A program made the position numbers and the translations under genes. Below the pieces are notes generated by a model. That model was not told the DNA's origin and made no database searches. It was given only the letters and a program-made list of their open reading frames with translations. A DNA stretch of 64,000 bases from Arthrobacter sp. ISL-95. Its GTDB lineage: Bacteria; Actinomycetota; Actinomycetes; Actinomycetales; Micrococcaceae. Position 1 is the first letter of the stretch. Each line of letters starts with the position of its first letter. Location of the stretch: assembly GCF_018613695.1 (NCBI RefSeq), contig NZ_JAGGPR010000001.1:162313-226312 (forward strand), in the 5' to 3' direction. Below are positions 38,576 to 47,595 of the stretch, in pieces.

Positions 38576-39517
38576 CTATCCGATGTTGAACAAGCGGGTG
38601 TCAGTGCTCGTTTCGATGGTTGCGCCGGCCTCGTCCACTTGAGAAACCCGCAGCTCATACTTTCCGGCCTTCAACGTGGCGCTGAAGGTGAAAACTCCGT
38701 ATTGACCCGGCTCACCGGTTGCTTGGGTTTTTCCCGTGAACAGGCTGGTCTTTTCGCCCTTGCCGTTCTCCTGCAGTATCTGCCAGCTGACGGGCCTTGA
38801 ATTGTCGGTGCTGCGGCCATTGAACTTGACCACACCCGGAGGCAATGTTGTTTCCTCCTGCGGATCGATAATCCACAAAGGCGCCACCAAGGACGCGTTG
38901 CGTTCCATGGGCTGGCCGAGCTTCACCTGCCCGAAGGCCATGTAGTCCTTGTGCCCGTCAACCAGGATGACAACTTGGATTTGCTGACCGGAGTTTATGA
39001 GTCCGGACGACGAGGCTGCTGCCGTCGCTGTGTAGACCAACTGCTGGACAGCACGCTGCGCCATTCCGGCGTCGAGGTTTGAATTGAAGGCATCCCGCGA
39101 AACATCAACCGTAATGACATTCTTGCCGGAGATGGACGTGGCCAGACTTTCGGGGGCCTGCCAGGGAGTGAAAAAGTCGTGGTCCAGGGGCTTTTCAGAC
39201 ATCATGATCCGGAGAGCTGTGGTGACGGGGTTTCCATCGCTGGAGATGTCCCTGAACTCGCGGTAGAGGTAAACCTCTTCCTTGCTGCGCCCAATCCAGT
39301 ACACCGGGATTTTGGTGGAAGCCTGCGTAGTCTCCAGCGGTGCGTGGCTGGCCGGGGCGTCCTGGATGGTGACGGGTGGCGAACTTGTGGTGGCTTGGGT
39401 GCCCCCGCCATTGGCTATGCAACCGGTCAACAAGAGGACGGCAAGCATCGCCGGCACGGCGATGACGGACTTCGTCCGTCTGCGCGCGCCATCTCCGATG
39501 CTTACTGGCTCTGTAAT
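38576..39517 (-). CDS. GerMN/Gmad2 domain lipoprotein
   Basis: This secreted lipoprotein has a lipobox LLLTGC, a GerMN domain (about residues 70-200, IPVYWIGRSKEEVYLYREF onward) and a C-terminal Gmad2 immunoglobulin-like domain. The closest standard start, GTG at 39457, would leave no positively charged n-region ahead of the hydrophobic core. An in-frame ATT at 39517, preceded by AAGGCAGGA at ideal spacing, would add TEPVSIGDGARRRTKSVIA and give a normal signal sequence. I list the longer version. Its role on the outer membrane face is unknown. Confidence 0.72.
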   Translation of the reverse strand: MTEPVSIGDGARRRTKSVIAVPAMLAVLLLTGCIANGGGTQATTSSPPVTIQDAPASHAPLETTQASTKIPVYWIGRSKEEVYLYREFRDISSDGNPVTTALRIMMSEKPLDHDFFTPWQAPESLATSISGKNVITVDVSRDAFNSNLDAGMAQRAVQQLVYTATAAASSSGLINSGQQIQVVILVDGHKDYMAFGQVKLGQPMERNASLVAPLWIIDPQEETTLPPGVVKFNGRSTDNSRPVSWQILQENGKGEKTSLFTGKTQATGEPGQYGVFTFSATLKAGKYELRVSQVDEAGATIETSTDTRLFNIG

Positions 39518-39873
39518 GGGTATCCTGCCTTACCGTGTGTCTCATGGCAGCCCCAGCCGCCTGGGTCGGGCCGCAGGGCGCTGATGTCACCCGCTATGCC
39601 AGCTTGGCACATCGTCGACGGCGGTCGGCCGGGTTTGGGCGGACCGGTACCAACTGAAACATGATTGATACCCGCTTGATGCCGAGTTGAGACAAAATGT
39701 CTGACGTGACGGCGGGGCCCTGATGTCGCCACAGGTTTCGGTTCATCGGACGCCGGGCTGGCGTAGGATTGAAGACATTCCGGCATCCGGATGGCGGCTC
39801 TCAGCGGTCACGAATGTCGAATCGATGGCGTTAATACGACCAACCGGAGGAGAAAAGGCCTAAGGCCAGCACT
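39518..39873. other. Intergenic region between the GerMN lipoprotein gene and phoH
   Basis: This 356-base divergent gap holds no convincing gene; a 94-codon minus-strand frame here has random-looking composition. A possible phoH -10 box TAGGAT (39764-39769) fits TANNNT, without a clear -35. Near the phoH start there is GGAGGAG, which is too far (about 22 bases) to serve the ATG, and an AAGG at better spacing. On the minus strand TTGTCT and TATCAA, 19 bases apart, could be a weak promoter for the lipoprotein. Confidence 0.4.
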
Positions 39874-40974
39874 ATGAGTGAATCTTTGAACGGGCGGCTC
39901 AGGACCGGAAACGGCAACCAGCCGCCCACCGAGTTCCCGCACACACTACCGGGTACGCGCACGGAAGTTGTTACTTTCGACAACTCCGACCAGATGGTTC
40001 ACTCGTTGGGCAGCCACGACGAAGCCTTGCGCTACATCGAGGAACAGTTCCAGGACGTCAATTTCCATGTCCGGGGCAACGAACTCTCCATGACAGGTCC
40101 TTCCACCGTCATTCCGCGTGTCATGCGTCTTCTGGAAGAAGTCCGCGGGCTCGTGGCGAAAGGGACGGCTGTCACTCCGGACACCCTTCAGCAACTCGTG
40201 TCTCTTCTCAGGGCACAGTCCGTGCAGAATCCGGCCGATGTCCTCACGCACAACATCCTCTCCAGCAGGGGTAAGACCATACGGCCCAAAACGCTGAACC
40301 AGAAGAACTATGTTGACGCCATTGACGACAACACGGTGATTTTTGGTATCGGTCCTGCAGGTACAGGTAAAACCTATTTGGCGATGGCCAAAGCGGTGCA
40401 GGCCCTGCAGACAAAGGAAGTCAGCCGAATCATCCTGACCCGGCCTGCGGTGGAAGCGGGGGAGAGGCTGGGCTTCCTCCCCGGCACGCTGAGCGACAAG
40501 ATCGACCCCTACCTTCGCCCGCTTTATGACGCGTTGCACGACATGATGGATCCCGAATCCATTCCCCGCCTCATGGCTGCCGGGACCATCGAGGTAGCCC
40601 CCTTGGCCTACATGCGGGGACGCACGCTGAACGACGCCTTCATCATCCTCGACGAAGCACAGAACACCACTCCGGAGCAGATGAAAATGTTCCTCACTCG
40701 TCTGGGGTTCGGGTCAAAAATGGTGGTTACCGGTGACGTCACGCAGATAGACCTGCCATCCGGTTCGACGTCGGGCCTGAGGATCGTCAGGGAAATCCTG
40801 AAGGGAATCGACGACGTCAACTTCTCAATCCTGGAAGCGGCCGACGTCGTGCGGCACCGTTTGGTTGCCGACATCGTCTCCGCATACAGCACCTGGGATG
40901 ACGCACATAGCAGCGACGCCGCGAGCACACAGTACAGACCCGGAGCGCAGTACAAACGTGGAGAACGTAAATGA
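39874..40974 (+). CDS. phoH: PhoH-like ATPase
   Basis: This 366-residue cytosolic ATPase belongs to the PhoH family, linked to RNA metabolism. The Walker A motif GPAGTGKTYLAM is near residue 159, Walker B is IILDEAQNTTPEQMK near residue 255, and the sensor-like VTGDVTQIDLP follows. The N-terminal 100 residues form a KH-like domain (LRYIEEQFQDVNFHVRGNELSM). It overlaps ybeY by four bases and starts the conserved phoH-ybeY-corC-era group. Confidence 0.94.
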   Translation: MSESLNGRLRTGNGNQPPTEFPHTLPGTRTEVVTFDNSDQMVHSLGSHDEALRYIEEQFQDVNFHVRGNELSMTGPSTVIPRVMRLLEEVRGLVAKGTAVTPDTLQQLVSLLRAQSVQNPADVLTHNILSSRGKTIRPKTLNQKNYVDAIDDNTVIFGIGPAGTGKTYLAMAKAVQALQTKEVSRIILTRPAVEAGERLGFLPGTLSDKIDPYLRPLYDALHDMMDPESIPRLMAAGTIEVAPLAYMRGRTLNDAFIILDEAQNTTPEQMKMFLTRLGFGSKMVVTGDVTQIDLPSGSTSGLRIVREILKGIDDVNFSILEAADVVRHRLVADIVSAYSTWDDAHSSDAASTQYRPGAQYKRGERK

Positions 40975-41444
40975 GCATTGAAGTAAACAACGAGTCCGGC
41001 GTAGCGGTGGACGAGGCCCAACTGGTGACGTTGTCCCGCTTCATCTTTGAGCGATTGTTCATCCACCCCCAAGCGGAACTGTCCATCCTTCTTGTTGATG
41101 AACCGGCCATGGAGAAACTCCACATCGAACTGATGGACGAGCCCGGGGCCACGGACGTTTTGTCCGTACCCATGGACGAACTTACGCCGGGGACTCCGGA
41201 CAAGCCCACGCCGCAAGGCATGCTGGGCGACATCGCCATCTGCCCTCAGGTGGCAGAGGTGCAGGCACGCAACGCCGGTCACGCCACGAAGGATGAGATG
41301 CTGCTTCTGACCACTCATGGCATTCTCCACCTGCTTGGCTTCGACCATGCCGAGACGGAAGAAAAAGAAGAGATGTTCGGTTTGCAGCGGGAACTGCTGT
41401 CTGAATTCCTGGGCAAGGATGCCCCCATGGAGACCATGCAGTGA
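40971..41444 (+). CDS. ybeY: rRNA maturation endonuclease YbeY
   Basis: The 157-residue zinc-dependent RNase acts in 16S rRNA 3' end maturation. The metal-binding motif HGILHLLGFDHAETEE matches the family HGxLHLxGxDH pattern. Earlier signatures are LTLSRFIFERL-like and GATDVLSVPMDE. Both neighbours overlap it by four bases (ATGA and GTGA), so translation is probably coupled. Confidence 0.94.
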   Translation: MSIEVNNESGVAVDEAQLVTLSRFIFERLFIHPQAELSILLVDEPAMEKLHIELMDEPGATDVLSVPMDELTPGTPDKPTPQGMLGDIAICPQVAEVQARNAGHATKDEMLLLTTHGILHLLGFDHAETEEKEEMFGLQRELLSEFLGKDAPMETMQ

Positions 41445-42772
41445 CCTCGATCATTCTGGTCGGCATGGCTCTGGTTTTCCTCAGCTTCGTTGCACTGCTA
41501 ACCGCAGCCGAGGCTGCGTTCAACTTCCTGCCCCGGCACGAGGCCGAACAATCCATAGTACGGAGCAAGGGCAAGGCGTTGGGGGGTATCCTCAAGAACC
41601 CGATCGCGCACATGCGCGCCCTACGTTTTTGGCGCGTGTGGTTCGAAATGGCGGCAGCGGTCGCCGTCGCGGTGGTCCTGCACAGTCTGCTGGACAACGT
41701 ATGGCTCGCAGGCCTTGCCGCCACGGGCATCATGGCGGTGATCGGCTTTGTGTTGGTGGGTGTTTCGCCCAGGCAGCTGGGCCGGGCGCACTCTGGACCC
41801 GTCGTTCGCTTCACTGCACCGCTCATCCGATTCCTCTGCTGGATACTGGGCCCCATCCCCGGCTGGCTGGTGGCGTTGGGACAGGCAGTGGCACCAGGAG
41901 CCCCAAGCGGTGACGATGCTTTTGTCAGTGAAGAAGAGTTCCGCGAATTCGTCGATCGTGCTGCGGAATCGGACATGATCGAAGACAATGAGGCAGAACT
42001 CATTCATTCAGTTTTTGATTTCGGTGACACTTTGGTGCGTTCGGTCATGGTTCCCCGCACCGACATCGTCAGCATCGGCACGGATTCGAATCTCGAGACC
42101 GCGATGGGCCTTTTCCTGCGGTCCGGTTACTCAAGGATCCCTGTTATCGGGGAGAACACTGACCAGATCCGTGGAATTCTTTACCTCAAGGATGTGGCTG
42201 CCGCCATGCATCGGAGGGAACCCGGACTACAAGCCCATGATGTTGACTCGCTCGCACGGGACGTGAGGTATGTCCCGGAGTCGAAGCCGGTGAGCGATCT
42301 TCTCAGGGAACTCCAGAAGGAGTCCACCCACGTAGCGATAGTCATCGACGAATATGGTGGCACCGCAGGGTTGGTCACCCTTGAGGACCTCATCGAGGAG
42401 ATTGTTGGTGAGATCGTGGATGAATACGACGCCGCCGCCGAAGAGGCGGTTGACCTTGGCGATGGCACTTACCGCGTCAGCGCCCGCATGAGCATCGATG
42501 ACCTTGGCGAACTTTTCGACATCGATCTGGACGATGACGAAGTGGATACAGTGGGCGGTCTGCTTGCTAAGGCCCTTGGTCAGGTTCCCATTGTGGGGAG
42601 CGCCGTTGAAGTGAACGGAATATCGCTTCGGGCCGATAGGCTGGAGGGTCGCCGAAACAGGGTCAGCCACATCGTTGCGGCAGCCATGCCAAAGGAAGAC
42701 ACTGACTTTGAAGACCTACTCGATGACGCCGACTCAACGCAACAGGGAGTTCCACGTGAGCAAGCAAGATAA
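41441..42772 (+). CDS. CNNM/CorC-type hemolysin-family membrane protein
   Basis: This 443-residue protein has an N-terminal DUF21/CNNM transmembrane domain of about four helices (residues 1-150) and a CBS domain pair (RSVMVPRTDIVSIGTDSNLE through ILYLKDVAAAM, and VSDLLRELQKESTHVAIVIDEYGGTAGLVTLEDLIEEIVGEI). A C-terminal CorC_HlyC domain (VSARMSIDDLGELFDIDL) follows. Relatives have been linked to magnesium and other divalent-ion transport. It overlaps ybeY and era. Confidence 0.9.
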   Translation: MTSIILVGMALVFLSFVALLTAAEAAFNFLPRHEAEQSIVRSKGKALGGILKNPIAHMRALRFWRVWFEMAAAVAVAVVLHSLLDNVWLAGLAATGIMAVIGFVLVGVSPRQLGRAHSGPVVRFTAPLIRFLCWILGPIPGWLVALGQAVAPGAPSGDDAFVSEEEFREFVDRAAESDMIEDNEAELIHSVFDFGDTLVRSVMVPRTDIVSIGTDSNLETAMGLFLRSGYSRIPVIGENTDQIRGILYLKDVAAAMHRREPGLQAHDVDSLARDVRYVPESKPVSDLLRELQKESTHVAIVIDEYGGTAGLVTLEDLIEEIVGEIVDEYDAAAEEAVDLGDGTYRVSARMSIDDLGELFDIDLDDDEVDTVGGLLAKALGQVPIVGSAVEVNGISLRADRLEGRRNRVSHIVAAAMPKEDTDFEDLLDDADSTQQGVPREQAR

Positions 42773-43718
42773 GAAATTCGACGCCGACGCAGATTTCGGT
42801 GGCTTCCACGCGGGCTTCTCGGTGCTTGTGGGCCGGCCCAACGCGGGAAAGTCAACACTAACCAATGCCTTGGTGGGGCAGAAGGTGGCCATCACCTCGG
42901 CTAAACCGCAAACAACACGGCACACCATCCGCGGTATCGTCCACCGCGAGGATGCCCAATTGATCCTTGTGGATACACCGGGCCTTCACCGGCCCCGTAC
43001 TCTGCTGGGGAAGCGTCTGAACGAGCTTGTAGCCGATACCCTGGCGGAAGTGGACGCTATTGGTTTCTGCCTGCCGGCCAACGAAAAGATCGGCCCCGGC
43101 GACAAATACATTGCGGCTCAACTGGCCGCCGTCGGACGCAAGCCCATCGTGGCGCTGGTGACCAAGACGGACCTTGTGGATCGGCAGGCGTTGACGGAAC
43201 AATTGCTCGCCGTCGCCGCATTGGGCCGCGACGTTCTGGGGGAGCAGGGGTGGGCCGACATCGTGCCTGTTTCTGCCGCCGATGGTTTCCAGGTTTCTAC
43301 TGTTGCCGATGTTCTGATCAGCCATATGCCGTCGTCACCGCCGCTGTATCCCGACGGCGAGCTGACTGACGAGCCTGAGGCGGTAATGATCGCTGAGCTC
43401 ATTCGCGAAGCAGCCCTGGAGGGCGTCCGCGACGAGCTTCCCCACTCACTGGCAGTGGTGGTGGAGGAGATCGTTCCCCGCGAAGGCCGTACCGAGGACA
43501 ACCCGCTGTTGGATGTTCGGGTGAATCTTTATGTCGAGCGACCCTCACAGAAGGCCATCATTATCGGCAAGGGCGGAAGCCGGCTGCGTGAGGTGGGAAC
43601 CAACGCCCGGAAGGGGATTGAAACGCTGCTGGGCACCCGAATCTACCTTGATCTCCACGTTAAGGTTGCCAAGGATTGGCAGCGCGATCCCAAGCAATTG
43701 GTCAAACTCGGCTTCTGA
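42756..43718 (+). CDS. era: GTPase Era
   Basis: This 320-residue GTPase binds 16S rRNA and assists 30S assembly. The G motifs are GRPNAGKSTLTN (G1), TTRHTI (G2), DTPGLHRP (G3) and TKTD (G4). The C-terminal KH domain has IIIGKGGSRLREVGTNARKGIE. GTG at 42756 has AGGGAG at six-base spacing and lies inside the corC-like gene by 17 bases; the frame is open farther 5'. The YbeY-Era order reflects shared roles in small-subunit biogenesis. Confidence 0.95.
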   Translation: MSKQDKKFDADADFGGFHAGFSVLVGRPNAGKSTLTNALVGQKVAITSAKPQTTRHTIRGIVHREDAQLILVDTPGLHRPRTLLGKRLNELVADTLAEVDAIGFCLPANEKIGPGDKYIAAQLAAVGRKPIVALVTKTDLVDRQALTEQLLAVAALGRDVLGEQGWADIVPVSAADGFQVSTVADVLISHMPSSPPLYPDGELTDEPEAVMIAELIREAALEGVRDELPHSLAVVVEEIVPREGRTEDNPLLDVRVNLYVERPSQKAIIIGKGGSRLREVGTNARKGIETLLGTRIYLDLHVKVAKDWQRDPKQLVKLGF

Positions 43719-43824
43719 TTGGCCTCTCTGGATCCGGCGTGGCTTGGGGTCCGATAAGGAACTTCCCAGAAACGGCAACTATGATTGCGGGGATCCAGCT
43801 GTTTGATGAAAGGTAAACCGAATA

Positions 43825-45384
43825 GTGCGACGTCGTGACGCCCGCCCGCAGGGCACCGGCACCGCTGGCCCCTCCGGGGCACGCCATGGCGAGGATACCG
43901 ACGGTACCCCTCGCCATATGAAGGCGCCCAAAGGGCTGCCGCTTTGGTTGAAGATTGTTACCGGCGTAGTTTCCGTTGCGCTGGTTGCAGGCGTCGCCTT
44001 TGCCGCCTTTTGGTTTATCCGGCTGCAGACCAATATCACCAAGGCGCCGTTGAGCGCCGGGGAAACCCGTAATGCCGGTGACCCCCTGGCCGATGACAAG
44101 ACAGACCGCTTGCAGATCCTGATCCTCGGTTCCGATACCCGTGACGGCAAAAACGCGGAATACGGCAGTACCGAAGATTCCACCGGTTATGGGCACTCCG
44201 ATGTCATGATGCTGCTGGACATTTCGGCGGACAACAAACGCGTCAATGTCTTGAGTTTTCCGCGAGACCTGCTGGTGGACGTGCCGCAATGTACCGACCG
44301 CACCAACAACCAGACTTTCCCTGCCCGCAGTGGCGTCATGATCAATGAGGCCATGGCTGAAGCTGGAATTGGTTGTGCCGTGGACACGATCAACAAACTC
44401 ACTGGCTTGGAAATCGATCACTTCATGATGGCGGACTTCAACGCTGTCAAGGAGCTCTCCCACGCTGTTGGCGGCGTGAACGTCTGCGTCAGCGATCCTG
44501 TCTTTGACCCCGATTCCCGGCTCCGCCTGGCCAAGGGTGATTCCCTGGTTGAAGGAGAACAGGCCCTTGCATTCCTCAGGACCAGGCACGCTTTCGGCGA
44601 CGGAGGCGACCTCGGCCGGATCAAGGGCCAGCAAGCGTTCCTCTCGTCCCTTACGAGGAAGCTTAAAGACGAGGGAACTCTGGGCAACCCGCAGAGGCTG
44701 TTGCAGATAGCAGATGTGGTCACCCAGAATCTGACAGTGGACGAGGGACTGGCGTCAGTTCCTTCGCTGCTCACCATTGGTGGGCGACTCAAGGATATTG
44801 ACGTTTCCAAGGTAGCTTTCGTGGCTGTGCCCACGCAGCAGGCAGCGGCTGACCTCAACCGGTTGGAACTCGTCGAGCCCCAGGCGTCACAGCTGTTTGC
44901 CGCACTTCGTGCGGATCTTGACCTCACAACGCCAGGTGCGACGTCTACACCTGCACCCAGCGAAAGCCCTGCCCCACAGCCGACGGCTACCACGCCGGCC
45001 CCGCCCGCTTACGACAAGGCGATTCAGCCGGTCGCTGTAGCCAACGGCAGCGGAGTTCCTACCAGGGCACAGGAACTCATGACCGTGCTCACCGGCAGCG
45101 GCTTTACCCAGGCGGTGTCCTACTTGGCCAACCCGGTGGATCAGACGGTGCTCTACTACGGCCCTGGGTTCGCGGACGTTGCTGCGGACATCGCTACACT
45201 TTTCGGTATCCCGGCCGCGCAGGTTCAGGAATCTCCGGGTGTAGCGGGGGTGCAGCTTTACGTGGGAACCGATTTCGGCACCGGAACTGCTTACGGAGCA
45301 GCCTCTGTGCCCTCCGACGTTGTCAACCAAACGGCCAACGATGCCGTGTGTCAACAGGTGAATCCCCTGTACATCGACCAGTAA
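43825..45384 (+). CDS. LytR-CpsA-Psr family cell-wall transferase
   Basis: This 519-residue protein has a single transmembrane helix near residues 45-68 (VTGVVSVALVAGVAFAAFWF) and an LCP catalytic domain. The domain contains ILGSDTRDGKNAEYG (the binding Asp and Arg region), SDVMMLLDISADNKRVNVLSFPRDLLVDVP and FLRTRHAFGDGGDLGRIKGQQAFL. The C-terminus has a Pro/Thr/Ala-rich linker and a LytR_C-like domain. Family members attach teichoic acids, arabinogalactan or other glycopolymers to peptidoglycan. GTG at 43825 has AAAGG upstream. Confidence 0.92.
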   Translation: MRRRDARPQGTGTAGPSGARHGEDTDGTPRHMKAPKGLPLWLKIVTGVVSVALVAGVAFAAFWFIRLQTNITKAPLSAGETRNAGDPLADDKTDRLQILILGSDTRDGKNAEYGSTEDSTGYGHSDVMMLLDISADNKRVNVLSFPRDLLVDVPQCTDRTNNQTFPARSGVMINEAMAEAGIGCAVDTINKLTGLEIDHFMMADFNAVKELSHAVGGVNVCVSDPVFDPDSRLRLAKGDSLVEGEQALAFLRTRHAFGDGGDLGRIKGQQAFLSSLTRKLKDEGTLGNPQRLLQIADVVTQNLTVDEGLASVPSLLTIGGRLKDIDVSKVAFVAVPTQQAAADLNRLELVEPQASQLFAALRADLDLTTPGATSTPAPSESPAPQPTATTPAPPAYDKAIQPVAVANGSGVPTRAQELMTVLTGSGFTQAVSYLANPVDQTVLYYGPGFADVAADIATLFGIPAAQVQESPGVAGVQLYVGTDFGTGTAYGAASVPSDVVNQTANDAVCQQVNPLYIDQ

Positions 45385-45432
45385 GCGGAAACATCGACCA
45401 ATATCTTAGCGTCGCCGCGAGATGTGTAAATT

Positions 45433-45477
45433 GTGAAGGCCGGGCCAGTCATCCAACTGGCCCGGCCTTCACGTTTT
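45433..45477. terminator. Strong bidirectional terminator
   Basis: GTGAAGGCCGGGCCAGT pairs with ACTGGCCCGGCCTTCAC, a perfect 17-bp stem with a six-base loop, followed by GTTTT. It stands between the LCP gene and the convergent M13 peptidase, so it can serve both. Confidence 0.9.
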
Positions 45478-45483
45478 CAGGAA

Positions 45484-47436
45484 CTACCAGATAGTGACGC
45501 GTTCCCTTGGTTCCAACCACATGCCGTCGGTTTCCCGCACATCGAACGCTTCGTGGAACGTGTCGAGGTTGCGGGCGATGGCGTTGGTTCGGAACTCGTT
45601 GGGGGAGTGGGGGTCGGTAGCGAGTCTTCGGATCGCTTCTTCGGTGCGGATCACTTGTCGCCAACCCGCGGCCCAGGACATGAAGAAGCGTTGGAACCCG
45701 GTAATTCCGTCAAGTACCTCTGGCTCGGCTCCGTTCAAGCTCAAGAGGTAAGCCTTGTACGCGATGGTCAGGCCTCCGAGGTCGCCGATGTTCTCACCCA
45801 AGGTCAGCTTGCCGTTGACTTTATGGTCCGGCGCTGCGTAAGGGGACAAGGCGTCGTACTGGGCAACCAATTTGGCCGTCAGGGCTTCGAAGGCCGTACG
45901 GTCATCCTCTGTCCACCAATTGCGAAGCGCGCCGCTGCCATCGAACTGGGATCCTTGGTCGTCGAAGCCATGGCCGATCTCGTGGCCGATCACCGCACCG
46001 ATACCACCGTAGTTCACAGCGTCATCGGCATCCGCAGTGAAGAACGGAGGCTGAAGAATTGCCGCAGGGAAGACGATCTCGTTGAGCATTGGATGGTAGT
46101 AGGCGTTTACCGTCTGTGGGGTCATGAGCCACTTGGTCAGGTCAACCGGCTTCCCGATTTCATCCAGGTGCCGGTCCACATCCGCATCATGGGCACGCTC
46201 CACATTGCCCAGAAGATCCGTGGGGTCGATCTCCACGGCGGAGTAATCGATCCACTTCTCCGGGAACCCGATCTTTGGACGGAAGGCGTCCAGCTTCTTC
46301 AATGCCTCTTTCTTGGTTTCCTCGCCCATCCATCCCAAGGAGGAGATACTTTCCCGGTAAGCCTCGATCAGGTTTGAGACGAGTGTCTCCATCCTGGCCT
46401 TGTGTCCGGCAGGGAAATGCCGATCAACATAGATTTGACCCACTGCTTCACCCAGGGCTGCTTCGACCACTGCCACCCCGCGCTTCCACCGTTCTTTGTT
46501 TTGCGGCGTACCGCTGAGTGTTGTGCCGTAGAAGTCGAAGTTCGTGGAGACAAAGCCGGACGACAGATACGGTGCGGCCGAGCTGAGAACCCGGAGTGTC
46601 AGCCATTCTTTCCAGGCTTCCAGTGGCTCGGATTTCAGCAAGGCCGCAGCGCCCGTAAAGAAGTCCGGAGTGCTCACCACTATTTCACTCCGCTTTGCTG
46701 GTTCCACCCGTGCCGCCTGGAACCAAGTGTCCAGAAGGGGGAAGATCGCCACGGCTTCATCGGCAGTCTTGAGGTTGTAGGTCTTTTGGGGATCCCGCAG
46801 CGTTACGTTGTCCCAGTGGTGGGATGCCAGGGCGGTTTCAAGTGCGACGATGCGCCCTGAGGCAGCTTGCGCGTCCGGGATACCCGCGAGGTTGAACAAC
46901 TTGGCAATGTAATCGCCGTACGCAGCCACAATGGCCGCGAACTTTTCCTCACGGTAGTAGGACTCGTCCGGCAAACCCAGGCCACCTTGTCCGATGTACA
47001 GGAGAATACGTTCGGGGTTGCCGGCGTCGGGCGCGGGGTAGATCGAAAAGAGGCCGGAGACGTCCGAGCGGAACAAACGTCCCAAGAGGGCAGCCAGTTC
47101 TTCGGCAGAGCCCACCGCCCGTACCTCATCAAGGCGGCTTCGCACGGGGTCCATGCCTTTAGCTTCGGCCGCTTCTTCGTCCATGAAGCTGGCGTAAAGA
47201 CCGCCGACTTTTTGTTCTATTCCGGTAGCCGACTGTCCCTTGGCGGCTGCTTCTTCGATGATGGCCTTGACGGCCAACTCGGCGCCATCCCGTAAAGCCG
47301 TAAAAGTACCTTCAAGCGGCCGGTCGTCCGGGATGGTTGTGCTGTTGAGCCACGCGCCGTTGACGTGCTGATAGAGGTCGTCCTGGGGCCGGACGCTGTG
47401 ATCGATGTTGGAAAGAGAGATCCCCGACTGTGGCAC
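45484..47436 (-). CDS. M13 family metallopeptidase (neprilysin/PepO type)
   Basis: This 650-residue zinc peptidase has the HEIGH motif in AVIGHEIGHGFDDQGSQFDG and the third zinc ligand Glu in LGENIGDLGGLTIAYKAY. The substrate-aligning NAYY motif lies earlier (TVNAYYHPMLNEIVFPAAIL). No signal peptide or membrane anchor is seen, so it is probably cytosolic, as in other actinobacteria. GTG at 47436 (start VPQSGIS) has AAGGAG at good spacing; the frame is open to GTG 47475. It is divergent from the leuA leader. Confidence 0.9.
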   Translation of the reverse strand: MPQSGISLSNIDHSVRPQDDLYQHVNGAWLNSTTIPDDRPLEGTFTALRDGAELAVKAIIEEAAAKGQSATGIEQKVGGLYASFMDEEAAEAKGMDPVRSRLDEVRAVGSAEELAALLGRLFRSDVSGLFSIYPAPDAGNPERILLYIGQGGLGLPDESYYREEKFAAIVAAYGDYIAKLFNLAGIPDAQAASGRIVALETALASHHWDNVTLRDPQKTYNLKTADEAVAIFPLLDTWFQAARVEPAKRSEIVVSTPDFFTGAAALLKSEPLEAWKEWLTLRVLSSAAPYLSSGFVSTNFDFYGTTLSGTPQNKERWKRGVAVVEAALGEAVGQIYVDRHFPAGHKARMETLVSNLIEAYRESISSLGWMGEETKKEALKKLDAFRPKIGFPEKWIDYSAVEIDPTDLLGNVERAHDADVDRHLDEIGKPVDLTKWLMTPQTVNAYYHPMLNEIVFPAAILQPPFFTADADDAVNYGGIGAVIGHEIGHGFDDQGSQFDGSGALRNWWTEDDRTAFEALTAKLVAQYDALSPYAAPDHKVNGKLTLGENIGDLGGLTIAYKAYLLSLNGAEPEVLDGITGFQRFFMSWAAGWRQVIRTEEAIRRLATDPHSPNEFRTNAIARNLDTFHEAFDVRETDGMWLEPRERVTIW

Positions 47437-47538
47437 TGTGGCTCCTTGTGTGGACACTGCAGCCGGCGTTGCCACCGTCGCGGCGTCTGCATAGTGGACG
47501 TTGCATGAGGTGTTGCACTGTCATCATACGCATCGTGT

Positions 47539-47544
47539 TACTGT
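47539..47544 (+). promoter_or_regulatory. Candidate -10 box for the leuA leader transcript
   Basis: TACTGT matches TANNNT and ends six bases before the GTG start of the leucine leader peptide, the same geometry as upstream of leuS. TTGCAC at 47513-47518 is a possible -35 with a long spacer of 20 bases. The transcript would be leaderless. Confidence 0.45.
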
Positions 47545-47550
47545 GAATTT

Positions 47551-47595
47551 GTGCGTGCGGCGATGCTTCTTCTTAGCTGCCGCGGCGAGGCCTGA
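47551..47595 (+). CDS. Leucine leader peptide of leuA
   Basis: The peptide MRAAMLLLSCRGEA has three successive Leu codons (CTT CTT CTT) and a TGA stop. It lies about 90 bases before leuA and is followed by competing hairpins, as expected for ribosome-mediated attenuation. Leader peptides of this kind ahead of leucine genes are known in actinobacteria. It closely resembles the leuS leader at 22290 in both residues and nucleotides. It has no Shine-Dalgarno, consistent with a leaderless mRNA. Confidence 0.78.
   Translation: MRAAMLLLSCRGEA

Noticed and set aside
39502..39786. A 94-codon minus-strand frame upstream of the lipoprotein gene
   Set aside because: It has a random composition, no ribosome-binding site, and overlaps the lipoprotein start region in another frame.
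45433..46377. A 314-codon plus-strand frame within the M13 peptidase gene
   Set aside because: It starts inside the terminator, has no domain, and the minus-strand peptidase is clear.
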